45,023 nt of DNA from Bacteroidales bacterium (GTDB lineage Bacteria > Bacteroidota > Bacteroidia > Bacteroidales > PWNQ01): assembly GCA_003557725.1 (NCBI GenBank), contig PWNQ01000205.1, forward strand, positions 1-45,023, read 5' to 3'. The notes beneath the pieces are model-generated. The model was not told where the DNA came from, did no database searches, and saw only the letters and a list, made by a program, of their open reading frames with translations. Position numbers and translations under genes: made by a program. Each line of letters starts with the position of its first letter. Position 1 is the stretch's first letter. This document shows positions 34,252-42,812 of the stretch, piece by piece.

Positions 34252-34309
34252 CCAAGCCTGCGCAATACACCCATGCCAAAGGTCCCGCGATACCTTAGGA
34301 TCGAAGCTA

Positions 34310-34392
34310 TCGACACACAGGGGGATGATTATTTCCTTACCGGAAAGCTCCCGCGCGCGCCCCTCTGACTCCCCTAAAGGGGAGGACCGGGC
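34310..34392 (+). repeat. ~100-bp dispersed repeat, family 2, copy 3
   Basis: It contains TCGACACACAGGGG, GATTATTTCCTTACCGGAAA, CTCCCGCGCGCGCCCCTCTG, ACTCCCCTAAAGGGGAGG and ACCGGGCC. The left part is interrupted: CCCATGCC occurs at 34269-34276 but is then separated from the rest by about 34 unrelated bases. Confidence 0.88.
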
Positions 34393-34465
34393 CACCGCAC
34401 GCGCCCCTGTCCAAACCCTTCGGGGCCTGGACCAACAACGAACAAAATTCTAAACAGATAAAACC

Positions 34466-34526
34466 CCATATTATTCGTGCATTCGTGGCAAAAAATAAAC
34501 ACATGAAAAGAGCTAAAGGGCAGTAG
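34466..34526 (+). repeat. shared leader segment, copy B, without an intact gene
   Basis: CATATTATTCGTGCATTCGT at 34466 and ATAAACACATGAAA near 34495 match 30752-30808. Here the ATG at 34503 opens a frame of only seven codons (MKRAKGQ) before a stop. This looks like a gene start whose gene has been lost. Confidence 0.6.
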
Positions 34527-34556
34527 CCGTATGCCGGCGGATGGTGGCAGGAATTT

Positions 34557-36743
34557 CTACACCTCCAGGTTAGACATTGCACTTGTGATCTCAAAGGGGT
34601 AGTCCGGGTATTCATAAATAGGCATTATCTCTTCCGTCTCGCCTATTGAATAGCCAAAAACACCGGAATATTCTTCAGGATTTTCCCCCATATCCGTCAT
34701 TTGGCGGATATACTCGTCTATGGATTTAGATTCCACGATAGTTACCCGTCCCATCTGGTCGATAATGGGGCTGTGTCTTCGGGTATGATCGTGGTCAAAC
34801 AGCAGTACCCTTCGGCCGTCGTTGGTTATGCCGATGGTTCGGAAGGTATTGCTTTTTCCCACTCCCGGCATATTGAGCACATTGCGGTCGGTAGCCAAAA
34901 AGGGCAGGCCGTAAGTTTCACGGAGCCTGTTGATATTTTCTTTCATCTTTTCCGCCTCCTGAGGAAATGAGCGTATGGTTTTATGTTCTTTGGCATCAAT
35001 TTCTCCCAGCACTTTTTCTTCGGCACGTTCCTGGATAGACCGTGCATTATTGGCGAAGTTATGTTTATTTTCCAGGTATCCTTTCACGGTAAAGGTATAA
35101 TAGGGCAGTACGCCCAGGTCGTTGAGCACTTTTCTCAGTTTGGCCGTATGCCCTTTCCGGGAGGCTGCGGCAGTAAACACCTGCTGGTTGGTGATGGTCC
35201 ATCCTGCCTGGCGCAGCTTGTTCATGCCGTGGGCGGCTTCCGGGGTGATCTCCATAGCCGTTTCAAAGTGGGTCTGGATCACGAATTGCCTGATCCCCGC
35301 TTCCCGGGAGGCTCTTTCCTTAAAATCCCGAAGCAGCGTCACCAGATGATCGGTAATCCGTTGGGGAAGATAAACCGGCAGGCGTGTACCCAGGCGCACT
35401 CTCAATATCTCGGCCTTTTTTTCGCCAACAGGTAAGCGTTTATTGTTTTCTTTTTTCCGTTTAGCCATTTCATAGACGGCATCCAGGATACGTTTTAGCG
35501 ACTTATCAGCGCTCATGAGAGCATCTCCACCGGTGATTAAAATATCCCTGAGCTGGGTATCTTCTTCAAAGTATTTTAGCAATCGCTCCAGCTTCTGGGG
35601 CCAGCTCTCGGTGGGCTTCAACTGCTCCAGGTTGAAATTAAGCTTGCCACTCTGAAAGTCATACATGCGCTGACAACTGGTGCACAGCCCCCCACAGGCA
35701 CGACCCATGGAGTCGGGGATCATAATGGCCACCTCCGGATAACGCCGGTGAATGTTCCCTCCTTCCGGAAGATGCCAGCCGGCAGCATTGGGCTCACCGG
35801 GCTTAACAATGTCCTCCTTCTCCCAGGCATTGATATGACCAAACTGGTTGATCAGCTCCCTGGAATAGAGGATATAATCACGGATGGCCTGGTCAGAGGC
35901 AATATAGCCGCCAATATTGGTGGTGCAAAGCAGGCTAAGGTAATAAGGGTTAACGAAAAATGGAATGCCAGCCTTTTTGGCATCACGCAATACCTGCATG
36001 GTCTCATAGGACAAGGAGTAGCCCAGCATCTCATTGATAAGTTCCGGATCACGAAAAGCGAAGCGTAGATGAAATAAACGGTCGTGCCACCATTGGCGGG
36101 CAATGCTTAAGCGGTCCTCCCGGGACAGACCCGCTTCTTTAAAATAAAACTTCCGGTCGGTAATTTCCCCATTATCCATTTTATCCAAAATAATACCAAG
36201 GATCCGGTCACGGTTCATTTCCCGGTGGCGAACCACCTGCTCATCCAGTCCCGACGGGTGGCGATCCATCCACTCTTCCACCTTTTCAAGGGTAGGAAGA
36301 CTATATTCATAGGAGGCCTCCAGCTGGCTGAACAGTTGGGCCATATCACGGAAAAAATCGGGATTGCCTCCTCCAGTACCACGTGAAAGACCCAGGTATA
36401 ATGTGTTAAACGGCTCATTAATAAATGTTTCTCCTCCCATGTTCAGGTCTTCAACCTCATTACCTGTATGATCAATATAATCCAATACACGAATAGCCGC
36501 CATATCTTGCCAACGCAGTTTGTCATATGCCTTTTTACCTCTCTTACGCTCTTTGTAATAATCCACCCCGCCCTCACCAGACTCAAGGATACTATAGGCC
36601 CAACGCGATAACTGATTCTCAAAATCTTTATACTCATTACTCTGCTCAAGGATCTGTGCTATCCGGGGGTGGTTGGACAGCATTTCCTGAACCATCTTCT
36701 GTGAAATCCCATTGATGCTAATGGACTCAAAATTACGACTCAT
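34557..36743 (-). CDS. KamA family radical SAM protein (lysine 2,3-aminomutase-like), long form
   Basis: The 728-residue protein has the radical SAM cluster motif CGGLCTSC (Cys350, Cys354, Cys357) and further KamA features such as LITGGDALMS and RLGTRLPVYLPQRIT. The C-terminal part includes TNDGRRVLLFDHDHTRRHSP. Classic lysine 2,3-aminomutases are about 415 residues, so the roughly 300-residue helical N-terminal extension is notable. The PLP lysine of KamA is not obvious to me by eye, so the aminomutase reaction is not assured. Relatives of this length occur in Bacteroidota with unknown substrate. It is a single gene, convergent with the exported cluster. Confidence 0.85.
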   Translation of the reverse strand: MSRNFESISINGISQKMVQEMLSNHPRIAQILEQSNEYKDFENQLSRWAYSILESGEGGVDYYKERKRGKKAYDKLRWQDMAAIRVLDYIDHTGNEVEDLNMGGETFINEPFNTLYLGLSRGTGGGNPDFFRDMAQLFSQLEASYEYSLPTLEKVEEWMDRHPSGLDEQVVRHREMNRDRILGIILDKMDNGEITDRKFYFKEAGLSREDRLSIARQWWHDRLFHLRFAFRDPELINEMLGYSLSYETMQVLRDAKKAGIPFFVNPYYLSLLCTTNIGGYIASDQAIRDYILYSRELINQFGHINAWEKEDIVKPGEPNAAGWHLPEGGNIHRRYPEVAIMIPDSMGRACGGLCTSCQRMYDFQSGKLNFNLEQLKPTESWPQKLERLLKYFEEDTQLRDILITGGDALMSADKSLKRILDAVYEMAKRKKENNKRLPVGEKKAEILRVRLGTRLPVYLPQRITDHLVTLLRDFKERASREAGIRQFVIQTHFETAMEITPEAAHGMNKLRQAGWTITNQQVFTAAASRKGHTAKLRKVLNDLGVLPYYTFTVKGYLENKHNFANNARSIQERAEEKVLGEIDAKEHKTIRSFPQEAEKMKENINRLRETYGLPFLATDRNVLNMPGVGKSNTFRTIGITNDGRRVLLFDHDHTRRHSPIIDQMGRVTIVESKSIDEYIRQMTDMGENPEEYSGVFGYSIGETEEIMPIYEYPDYPFEITSAMSNLEV

Positions 36744-36857
36744 ATTATTCTATTTATGGAATTATACATAATACAATACGTGTTTGTTTGATCAAACAAA
36801 ACAAGAACATCACCTTTAATACATGTTTGATTGGCGGCTTTCAAGCCGGCCGGGCCA

Positions 36858-37550
36858 CTACCTGAAATGACTGAAATCCGTGGTTTTACGGGTATTGTTA
36901 TTCTTCGGGAAACTGACAGGCTCCTCCTGGTGCAGAATATTTTTAAATGTGGTATAGATACTCAGGTAGGTGAGTGGCAGGGTAAACACTATGCCCAGAC
37001 CAAACAATAAAACGCCGAGTAAGTTGATAAGCAGTAGAATAAGTATCAGCCCCAATGCACCCCAGAAAGCTTTGGTTATCAGTTTACGGCTGGCCTCCAT
37101 GGCCTCCCAGAAGTCCATGCCGGAAAACATAATAAAAGGAATAACCAATATATAGGCTACCCCAAGATAAATGCCGGGAGCTACCAACATTATCACTCCC
37201 AGAAAAATAAGAAGACCCGAGAGGGTAGTGGCCACAAAAATATTGAGCCATCGGGAAAACCCATCAAAGAAATGATAAATATGCAGCTTCTCACCCCGGT
37301 CAATACGTTTTGCCGCTGCAAAATAACCCGCCACCAGGGGAGGCATGAGAAAAACGTTTATCATCGTACCAACTAATTGTATGCGAAGTGTAAAAAGTGC
37401 CAGCGTAAGTAAAAAGGCTGAGTATCCCAGAAACATTACAGGTTCTGCTTTAATATATTCCAATGCGGCTATCAGGTTCCGCCGGGGATCAATAACAATG
37501 GGTTGGTCTAATCTTTCACGAAGCTTCTCTCTATAATCTTGTTGATCCAT
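36858..37550 (-). CDS. predicted multi-pass inner-membrane protein
   Basis: The 230-residue protein has a cytosolic N-terminus with basic and acidic residues, then about five or six hydrophobic segments: FLGYSAFLLTLALFTLRIQL, VGTMINVFLMPPLVAGYFAA, ATTLSGLLIFLGVIMLVAPG, then VAYILVIPFIMF and LGLILILLLINLLGVLLFGL. The pattern of a conserved GIYLGVAYILVIPFIMF followed by WEAMEASRKLI resembles uncharacterised membrane families such as DUF975/DUF4013. I cannot name one with confidence. It starts with MDQQDYREKLRERLD and lies 114 bases upstream of the KamA-like gene on the same strand. Confidence 0.72.
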   Translation of the reverse strand: MDQQDYREKLRERLDQPIVIDPRRNLIAALEYIKAEPVMFLGYSAFLLTLALFTLRIQLVGTMINVFLMPPLVAGYFAAAKRIDRGEKLHIYHFFDGFSRWLNIFVATTLSGLLIFLGVIMLVAPGIYLGVAYILVIPFIMFSGMDFWEAMEASRKLITKAFWGALGLILILLLINLLGVLLFGLGIVFTLPLTYLSIYTTFKNILHQEEPVSFPKNNNTRKTTDFSHFR

Positions 37551-37719
37551 AGTCTATTGGTTTAACCCAAAGTGAAGTGTTAATTTTTTGCAAATATACA
37601 GAATGCGTTGGTAATACAGGGATAAATTTTTCATCGCCACTGAAGATCATCCAAACTCCCCAAGCCACCTTTGATTTTCAGAGGGATACCCCTAAAGGAG
37701 GCGGTGAATTTTTCTTTAC

Positions 37720-37757
37720 TTTGGTATGATGCAGGTTGCCCGGCTTTTGTATTTTTG
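37720..37757 (+). promoter_or_regulatory. candidate promoter of the OppA-like gene
   Basis: TTTG at 37720-37723 and TATTTTTG at 37750-37757 fit the Bacteroidota -33 and -7 boxes, though the 26-base gap is longer than the usual 19-23. If used, the transcript would begin near 37765 and carry the 74-bp element as its leader. Confidence 0.4.
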
Positions 37758-37792
37758 TGGCATGATAAGGGGGATTGCGCCTGTATTAATCA

Positions 37793-37866
37793 ATGAGTCC
37801 AATCTAAAAAGGTTACTTTTGATTTTCAGCGGATGTGAAAAATGTGTGTTTTTGGACCGGACTCAT
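37793..37866 (-). repeat. 74-bp element, copy 5 (reverse orientation)
   Basis: The reverse complement is 71/74 identical to 3075-3148. On the plus strand it starts ATGAGTCCAATCTAAAAA and ends TTTTTGGACCGGACTCAT. It ends 16 bases before the gene at 37883. Confidence 0.93.
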
Positions 37867-37882
37867 CAATAATTAACACCTT

Positions 37883-39529
37883 ATGTTTATGTTTCATAGG
37901 ATTTTGATACCGCTGTTGTTCACGGCCACTATTTTTTTTTCCTGCGGATATGCGCCCGCTCCCCCGGAGGGGAAGCAAGTATTCCGGTATAACCAATCTT
38001 CGGGTATATCCTCTTTAGATCCGGCATTTTCCCGCGATCAGGCCAATATCTGGGCCGTTCACCAGATGTATAACAGCTTATTGCAGTTGGATGATAACTT
38101 AAATGTGCGTCCATCCATAGCTCGCCGCTGGGAGGTTTCCCCTGAAGGCACTCTATATACGTTTTATCTGCGTGATGATGTTTACTTTCATGAGCATGAA
38201 TTATTCCATAGCAAAGAAGACCGCCGGGTCACTGCGCATGACTTTGTATACAGCTTTAACCGCCTGTTGGACCCCTCGCTGGCGGCCCCCGGAGCCTGGG
38301 TGTTTAACAATGTGAAAGAAACCCCCTCAGGATATGCCTTTAAAGCCCTTAATGATACCGTACTGCAAATAGAACTGAAAAGGCCTTTCCCCGCTTTCCC
38401 GGGAATACTCACCATGAAATACTGCTCTGTTGTTCCGGAAATAATTGTGCGCCACTACGGGGCCGACTTCCGAAACAACCCGGTGGGTACGGGGCCATTT
38501 TATTTTAAAATGTGGGAGGAGAACATCAAGCTGGTCATGTTGCGCAATCCGGATTATTTTGAAAGGGATGACCAGGGGCAACAGCTACCTTACCTGGATG
38601 CCGTATCGGTTAGCTTTATCATAGACAAGCAATCTGAATTTCTTGAATTTATTAAAGGCAACCTGGATTTCCTTTCCGGACTGGATGCCAGCTATAAAGA
38701 CGAGCTGCTCACCCGTAATGGCAACCTGAACCCCCGCTACAGGGATCGTCTGGAGCTGATCACACAGCCTTACCTTAACACGGAGTACCTGGGTATCCTG
38801 GTGAATGACTCCCTGGGAATTGTGCAAAACAGCCCCCTCAGGTACAAAAAGGTGCGGCAGGCCATCAATTACGGATTTGATCGTAAGCGAATGATGCGCT
38901 ATTTAAGGAACAATATTGGCACCCCCGCATTGTCGGGGTTTATTCCCATGGGGCTGCCTGCCTTTGATGCAGAGAAAACACAGGGGTATTCTTATAACCC
39001 GCAAAAAGCACGCCGCCTGCTCCGTGAGGCCGGATTCCCCGACGGAGAAGGAATGCCACCAATAACGCTGGTCACTACTGCTTCCTACCTGGACCTTACC
39101 ACATTTATCCAACACCAGTTGCAAGACCTGGGAATGAACGTGGCCATCGATAATACCCCGCCTGCCACACTGAGGGAGATGGTGGCCAACTCCAGAGTGA
39201 ATTTTTTCCGGGCATCATGGATAGCCGACTATCCGGATGCAGAAAACTATCTGGCATTGTTTTATTCCAAAAACTTTACCCCCGACGGACCAAACTATAC
39301 TCATTTTTATAACCCCCGGTTTGACTCCCTGTATGAAAAATCTCAAACCATAGTGAATGACTCCCTTCGCAGAGAGCTATATCGCCAGATGGACCAGTTG
39401 GTGATGGAAGAAGCACCTGTGGTGGTGCTCTACTACGACCAGGTACTGCGTTTTGTGCACAATAATATCCGGGATTTGGGAAGCAATCCCCTTAATCTGC
39501 TGACTCTTAAGAAAGTGAGGAAGATTTAA
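37883..39529 (+). CDS. ABC transporter substrate-binding lipoprotein, family 5 (OppA/DppA-like)
   Basis: The 548-residue lipoprotein (lipobox FFSC, Cys21; a second Met at residue 3 is an alternative start) has the family-5 solute-binding layout. FRYNQSSGISSLDPAFSRDQ opens the domain, followed by WAVHQMYNSLLQLDDNLNV, VTAHDFVYSFNRLLDP, NPVGTGPFYFKMWEENIKLVMLRN and AINYGFDRKRMMRYLRNN. The end is typical too (MDQLVMEEAPVVVLYYDQVL). Such proteins bind peptides or nickel and feed an ABC importer, but no permease or ATPase gene is beside it. It converges on uvrB with 38 bases between stops. Confidence 0.93.
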   Translation: MFMFHRILIPLLFTATIFFSCGYAPAPPEGKQVFRYNQSSGISSLDPAFSRDQANIWAVHQMYNSLLQLDDNLNVRPSIARRWEVSPEGTLYTFYLRDDVYFHEHELFHSKEDRRVTAHDFVYSFNRLLDPSLAAPGAWVFNNVKETPSGYAFKALNDTVLQIELKRPFPAFPGILTMKYCSVVPEIIVRHYGADFRNNPVGTGPFYFKMWEENIKLVMLRNPDYFERDDQGQQLPYLDAVSVSFIIDKQSEFLEFIKGNLDFLSGLDASYKDELLTRNGNLNPRYRDRLELITQPYLNTEYLGILVNDSLGIVQNSPLRYKKVRQAINYGFDRKRMMRYLRNNIGTPALSGFIPMGLPAFDAEKTQGYSYNPQKARRLLREAGFPDGEGMPPITLVTTASYLDLTTFIQHQLQDLGMNVAIDNTPPATLREMVANSRVNFFRASWIADYPDAENYLALFYSKNFTPDGPNYTHFYNPRFDSLYEKSQTIVNDSLRRELYRQMDQLVMEEAPVVVLYYDQVLRFVHNNIRDLGSNPLNLLTLKKVRKI

Positions 39530-39559
39530 TTCCGCCCCGCCGGACCCGGCAGTTGACAA
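39528..39559 (+). repeat. short shared segment with 14717-14779
   Basis: ATTCCGCC, CCGCCGGACCC and GGCAGTTGACAA occur in this order here without a gap and at 14717-14779 with C-rich insertions. It sits between the convergent oppA-like and uvrB genes. Confidence 0.55.
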
Positions 39560-39567
39560 TTATGTCT

Positions 39568-41595
39568 CTACATTATTTCCATTTGTTTTTCCAGCGCCAT
39601 TAGTTCATCGCGGTAGTGAGCTGCATCCATAAAGTTCAGTTCTTTTACGGCTACTTTCATTTTTCTGGCGGCTTCTTTAGCAGCTTTTTCCAGTTGTTTC
39701 CGGTTCATGCTTTGCATGATGGGGTCTTCGGCCACCAGGTTATTTTTTTCCGGTTCCACATAGGGATTTCTTTCTTCTCCGCGGGCGTCGATCGCGGTAG
39801 TTTGTCCCAGGATATGACTTTCAGATTTTTTCAGTGGGTGTGGGGTGATATTATGTTTCTCATTATATGCCAGTTGTTTTTCTCTTCTGCGGTCTGTTTC
39901 TTCCAGGGTTCGTTTCATGGAGTTAGTAACTTTATCGGCATACATGATCACTTTAGAGTTCATATTTCGTGCGGCTCGTCCTGCGGTTTGTGTAAGAGAG
40001 GTTTCAGATCGCAGGAATCCTTCTTTATCCGCATCCAGGATAGCCACCAGTGCTACTTCGGGCAGGTCCAGTCCTTCTCTGAGCAGGTTTACTCCCACCA
40101 GCACGTCAAATTCTCCGGTTCTCAGTCCCCTCAATATTTCCACTCTTTCCAGGGTATCCACGTCCGAGTGGATGTATCGTGTTTTCACGTTAACATCGGA
40201 CAGGTAGCGTGTTAGCTCTTCGGCCATTCGTTTAGTGAGGGTAGTTACCAGCACTCTTTCTTTCCGTTCCACCACCTGTTGCACTTCTTCCAGCAGGTCA
40301 TCGATCTGGTTTAGTGTTGGTTTCACCATCACCGGTGGTTCCAGCAGGCCGGTGGGTCTCACCACCTGTTCCACCAGTACGCCTTGGGCTTGTTGCAGTT
40401 CATATTTTCCTGGGGTTGCGCTCACATATACCACCTGGTTAACCACGTGATTAAATTCTTCAAACTTCAGGGGTCGGTTATCCAGTGCTGCCGGCAGGCG
40501 AAAGCCATATTCCACCAGGTTTTCTTTCCGGCTGCGGTCACCACCGTACATGGCGTGCAGTTGGGGGATGGTCACGTGGCTTTCATCGATCACCGTAAGG
40601 AAGTCCCGGGGAAAATAATCCAGCAGGCAGAAGGGTCTGGTGCCGGGTTTTCGTCCGTCAAAATAGCGTGAATAGTTTTCTATACCGCTGCAATAGCCTA
40701 GTTCTCTCATCATTTCCACATCGTAAGTGACCCGGTCGCTAAGCCTTCGTGCCTCCTGGCTTCTGCCGGTGGCTTCCATGTGGCGCACTTGTTGTCCCAG
40801 GTCCAGTTGTATTTGTTCCAGGGCCTGGTTCATTCGTTCCTGGGAGGTGACGAAGATATTGGCGGGATAGATGGTCACCTCGTCCACGCGTTCCAGCACC
40901 TTTCCTGTTTCCGGGATAATCACTTCCAGGGCCTCCAGTTCATCGTCCCAAAACAACAGCCGGTAAGCATATTCATCTGAATAAGCAGGATAAACCTCTG
41001 TAGTATCGCCGGCAACCCGGAAGGTTCCCCGGGTAAACTCTCCGGTAGTTCGGCTGTACAGGCTGGTAACCAAACGGTGTAGAAGTTTGTTACGGGAAAT
41101 GACCTGTCCGGTTTGGAGTGTGATCACGTTTTTATTAAACTCATCCGGGTTGCCAATACCATAGATACATGATACCGAAGATACTACCAGCACATCGCGC
41201 CGGCCTGACAGCAGGGAAGAGGTGGTGCTGAGACGTAGTTTTTCAATCTCGTCATTGATGGATAAGTCCTTTTCAATGTAAGTATTGGTTACCGGTATAT
41301 AGGCTTCTGGCTGGTAATAGTCATAGTAGGAAACAAAATATTCCACGGCATTATGGGGAAAAAACTGTTTAAATTCGCCGTAAAGCTGCGCTGCCAGGGT
41401 TTTATTATGGCTCAGCACCAAGGTGGGCCTTTGTATTTGTTCCACCACATTGGCCATGGTAAAGGTTTTTCCTGATCCGGTAACGCCCAGTAATACCTGG
41501 CGGGAGTCACCGCGAAGCACTCCGTCAATCAACGCTTTAATGGCTTCAGGCTGGTCTCCGGTAGGCTTAAAGGGAGATATGAGCTTAAAATCCAT
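39568..41595 (-). CDS. uvrB: excinuclease ABC subunit B
   Basis: The 675-residue DNA-damage helicase subunit of nucleotide excision repair has the Walker A GVTGSGKT (37-44) and the damage-probing beta-hairpin SYYDYYQPEAYIP near 90. The helicase motifs VIDESHVTIPQL, VVYVSATPG and QTAGRAARN are present. The C-terminal UVR motif is AAKEAARKMKVAVKELNFMD with AAHYRDELMALE, which contacts UvrC. No uvrA or uvrC is nearby, as usual. The start MDFKLISPFKPTGDQP is the family norm. Confidence 0.97.
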   Translation of the reverse strand: MDFKLISPFKPTGDQPEAIKALIDGVLRGDSRQVLLGVTGSGKTFTMANVVEQIQRPTLVLSHNKTLAAQLYGEFKQFFPHNAVEYFVSYYDYYQPEAYIPVTNTYIEKDLSINDEIEKLRLSTTSSLLSGRRDVLVVSSVSCIYGIGNPDEFNKNVITLQTGQVISRNKLLHRLVTSLYSRTTGEFTRGTFRVAGDTTEVYPAYSDEYAYRLLFWDDELEALEVIIPETGKVLERVDEVTIYPANIFVTSQERMNQALEQIQLDLGQQVRHMEATGRSQEARRLSDRVTYDVEMMRELGYCSGIENYSRYFDGRKPGTRPFCLLDYFPRDFLTVIDESHVTIPQLHAMYGGDRSRKENLVEYGFRLPAALDNRPLKFEEFNHVVNQVVYVSATPGKYELQQAQGVLVEQVVRPTGLLEPPVMVKPTLNQIDDLLEEVQQVVERKERVLVTTLTKRMAEELTRYLSDVNVKTRYIHSDVDTLERVEILRGLRTGEFDVLVGVNLLREGLDLPEVALVAILDADKEGFLRSETSLTQTAGRAARNMNSKVIMYADKVTNSMKRTLEETDRRREKQLAYNEKHNITPHPLKKSESHILGQTTAIDARGEERNPYVEPEKNNLVAEDPIMQSMNRKQLEKAAKEAARKMKVAVKELNFMDAAHYRDELMALEKQMEIM

Positions 41596-41598
41596 ATA

Positions 41599-42735
41599 TT
41601 ATTCCTTTTGCTTTAAATGGGTGCGTACAGGGTAGTGGTCCGAGTATTTTTGTTTTACAATTTCTGTGTTAGCTGCTCTAAAATGATGATCATGAAAAAT
41701 ATAATCGATCCGAAAGGAGGGGAAATTTCCCTGGTAGGTGTATATTTTCCCTCCGGATCGTTTCCTGTAGCTGTCGGTAAGCAAGGCATTCATCCGGCTA
41801 TAGGCATAACTGGACGGAGTGTCATTGAGGTCACCGGCTACAACGACCGGATAGGGAGATTCACGGATATGGCTTTCCAAAATATGTATCTGCCTGGAAC
41901 GACGTTGAAAGGCATACTTAAGCTTACGGGTAAGGCTCATGGTCTTGGCTTTTACCCGGCTCTGATAGTCCTTGTCACCAAAATTGGGGGAGGCAGTAAA
42001 CAAAAACTCCTCTTCACTAAGGTTATTCGACTGAAGGTGGATACTATAAACCCGTATGGTATCTCTGGGAAGTTTAATATCGGCATAAACAAAGAACGTT
42101 CGCTCCCTGCCCTGGTAGTCTGCTTGCTCAAAGCCGTGTCTCACAATAGGGTATCGAGAAAAAATGCCGATACCCTGCGATTTTTTAAAGGTGTTATAGT
42201 ATTTCTTCAGATAATAATGGGGTGTCCCGGCGGTATCTATGATCATTTGGCGGATCTGACGCTCCACGCTATCATAGGCCAAATGTTCCTGGATACAAAG
42301 GATATCAGGTTGTTCATTGTGAAAAAATGAAAGGAAGTGATGGGTAAAGGGATTATGATGGTCATCCTTCCATTCTCGTCGTTCATATGCACTCACATTA
42401 TAGGATATCACCTTCAGGTATGTTTTGGTATTGCTGTCTTCGACGGGGCTGTTCCATCGTACATACCGGGTCATAAGTTGGGCTCCGGGCAGCAGTATTA
42501 GTATGGGCAGCAGGGCCAGTGGTTTTTTAACCAGTATCCAGTAGGGGATAAAAGCCATGTTCAAAAGGGCCAGGGGGGGAAAAAGCAGTCCCATAAACGC
42601 CAGGGGCCAGAATCGTTCCGGGGATATCCATGAGGCGCTGTACGACAGCAATAGGGCCATTGCGGCCAGCAAATTGCCCAACAGCACCAGCCGGTTAAAC
42701 AGGGAAAGCTTTTTACTGGTCTTAATGGTATTCAC
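41599..42735 (-). CDS. membrane-anchored endonuclease/exonuclease/phosphatase family protein
   Basis: The 378-residue protein has about three N-terminal membrane segments (residues 12-95, for example LVLLGNLLAAMALLLSYSAS and LALLPILILLPGAQLM). They are followed by an EEP-superfamily domain with LKVISYNVSAY, DILCIQEHLAYD (metal-binding Glu), VVAGDLNDTPSSYAY, FRIDYIFHD and the final catalytic SDHYPV. The domain faces either side of the membrane. Related Bacteroidota proteins sit beside the rhomboid pair, as here. The substrate could be nucleic acid or a lipid-linked phosphate. It ends three bases before the uvrB start, so the two are tightly coupled. Confidence 0.9.
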   Translation of the reverse strand: MNTIKTSKKLSLFNRLVLLGNLLAAMALLLSYSASWISPERFWPLAFMGLLFPPLALLNMAFIPYWILVKKPLALLPILILLPGAQLMTRYVRWNSPVEDSNTKTYLKVISYNVSAYERREWKDDHHNPFTHHFLSFFHNEQPDILCIQEHLAYDSVERQIRQMIIDTAGTPHYYLKKYYNTFKKSQGIGIFSRYPIVRHGFEQADYQGRERTFFVYADIKLPRDTIRVYSIHLQSNNLSEEEFLFTASPNFGDKDYQSRVKAKTMSLTRKLKYAFQRRSRQIHILESHIRESPYPVVVAGDLNDTPSSYAYSRMNALLTDSYRKRSGGKIYTYQGNFPSFRIDYIFHDHHFRAANTEIVKQKYSDHYPVRTHLKQKE

Positions 42736-42812
42736 TGCATTACTCTTTACTTTGTTTAAACAGAAATTCTTTTTCTTCTTTGGTTAGGCTATCATATCCG
42801 GACCTGGATATT

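Larger units (their letters stand above)
34252..34556. other. 305-base intergenic region built from family-2 repeat and leader
   Basis: The region contains repeat copy 3 (34310-34392), a further CG-rich stretch (about 34393-34435), and a copy of the leader found upstream of the lipoprotein gene at 30804. No gene follows the leader; it runs into the 3' end of the convergent KamA-like gene. Confidence 0.65.
37551..37882. other. 332-base divergent promoter region with 74-bp element
   Basis: Between two divergent genes. It contains a degenerate repeat-like stretch (CCTTTGATTTTCAGAGGG and CCCCTAAAGGAGG around 37668-37702), promoter-like boxes at 37720-37757 and the near-perfect 74-bp element at 37793-37866. 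Confidence 0.6.
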
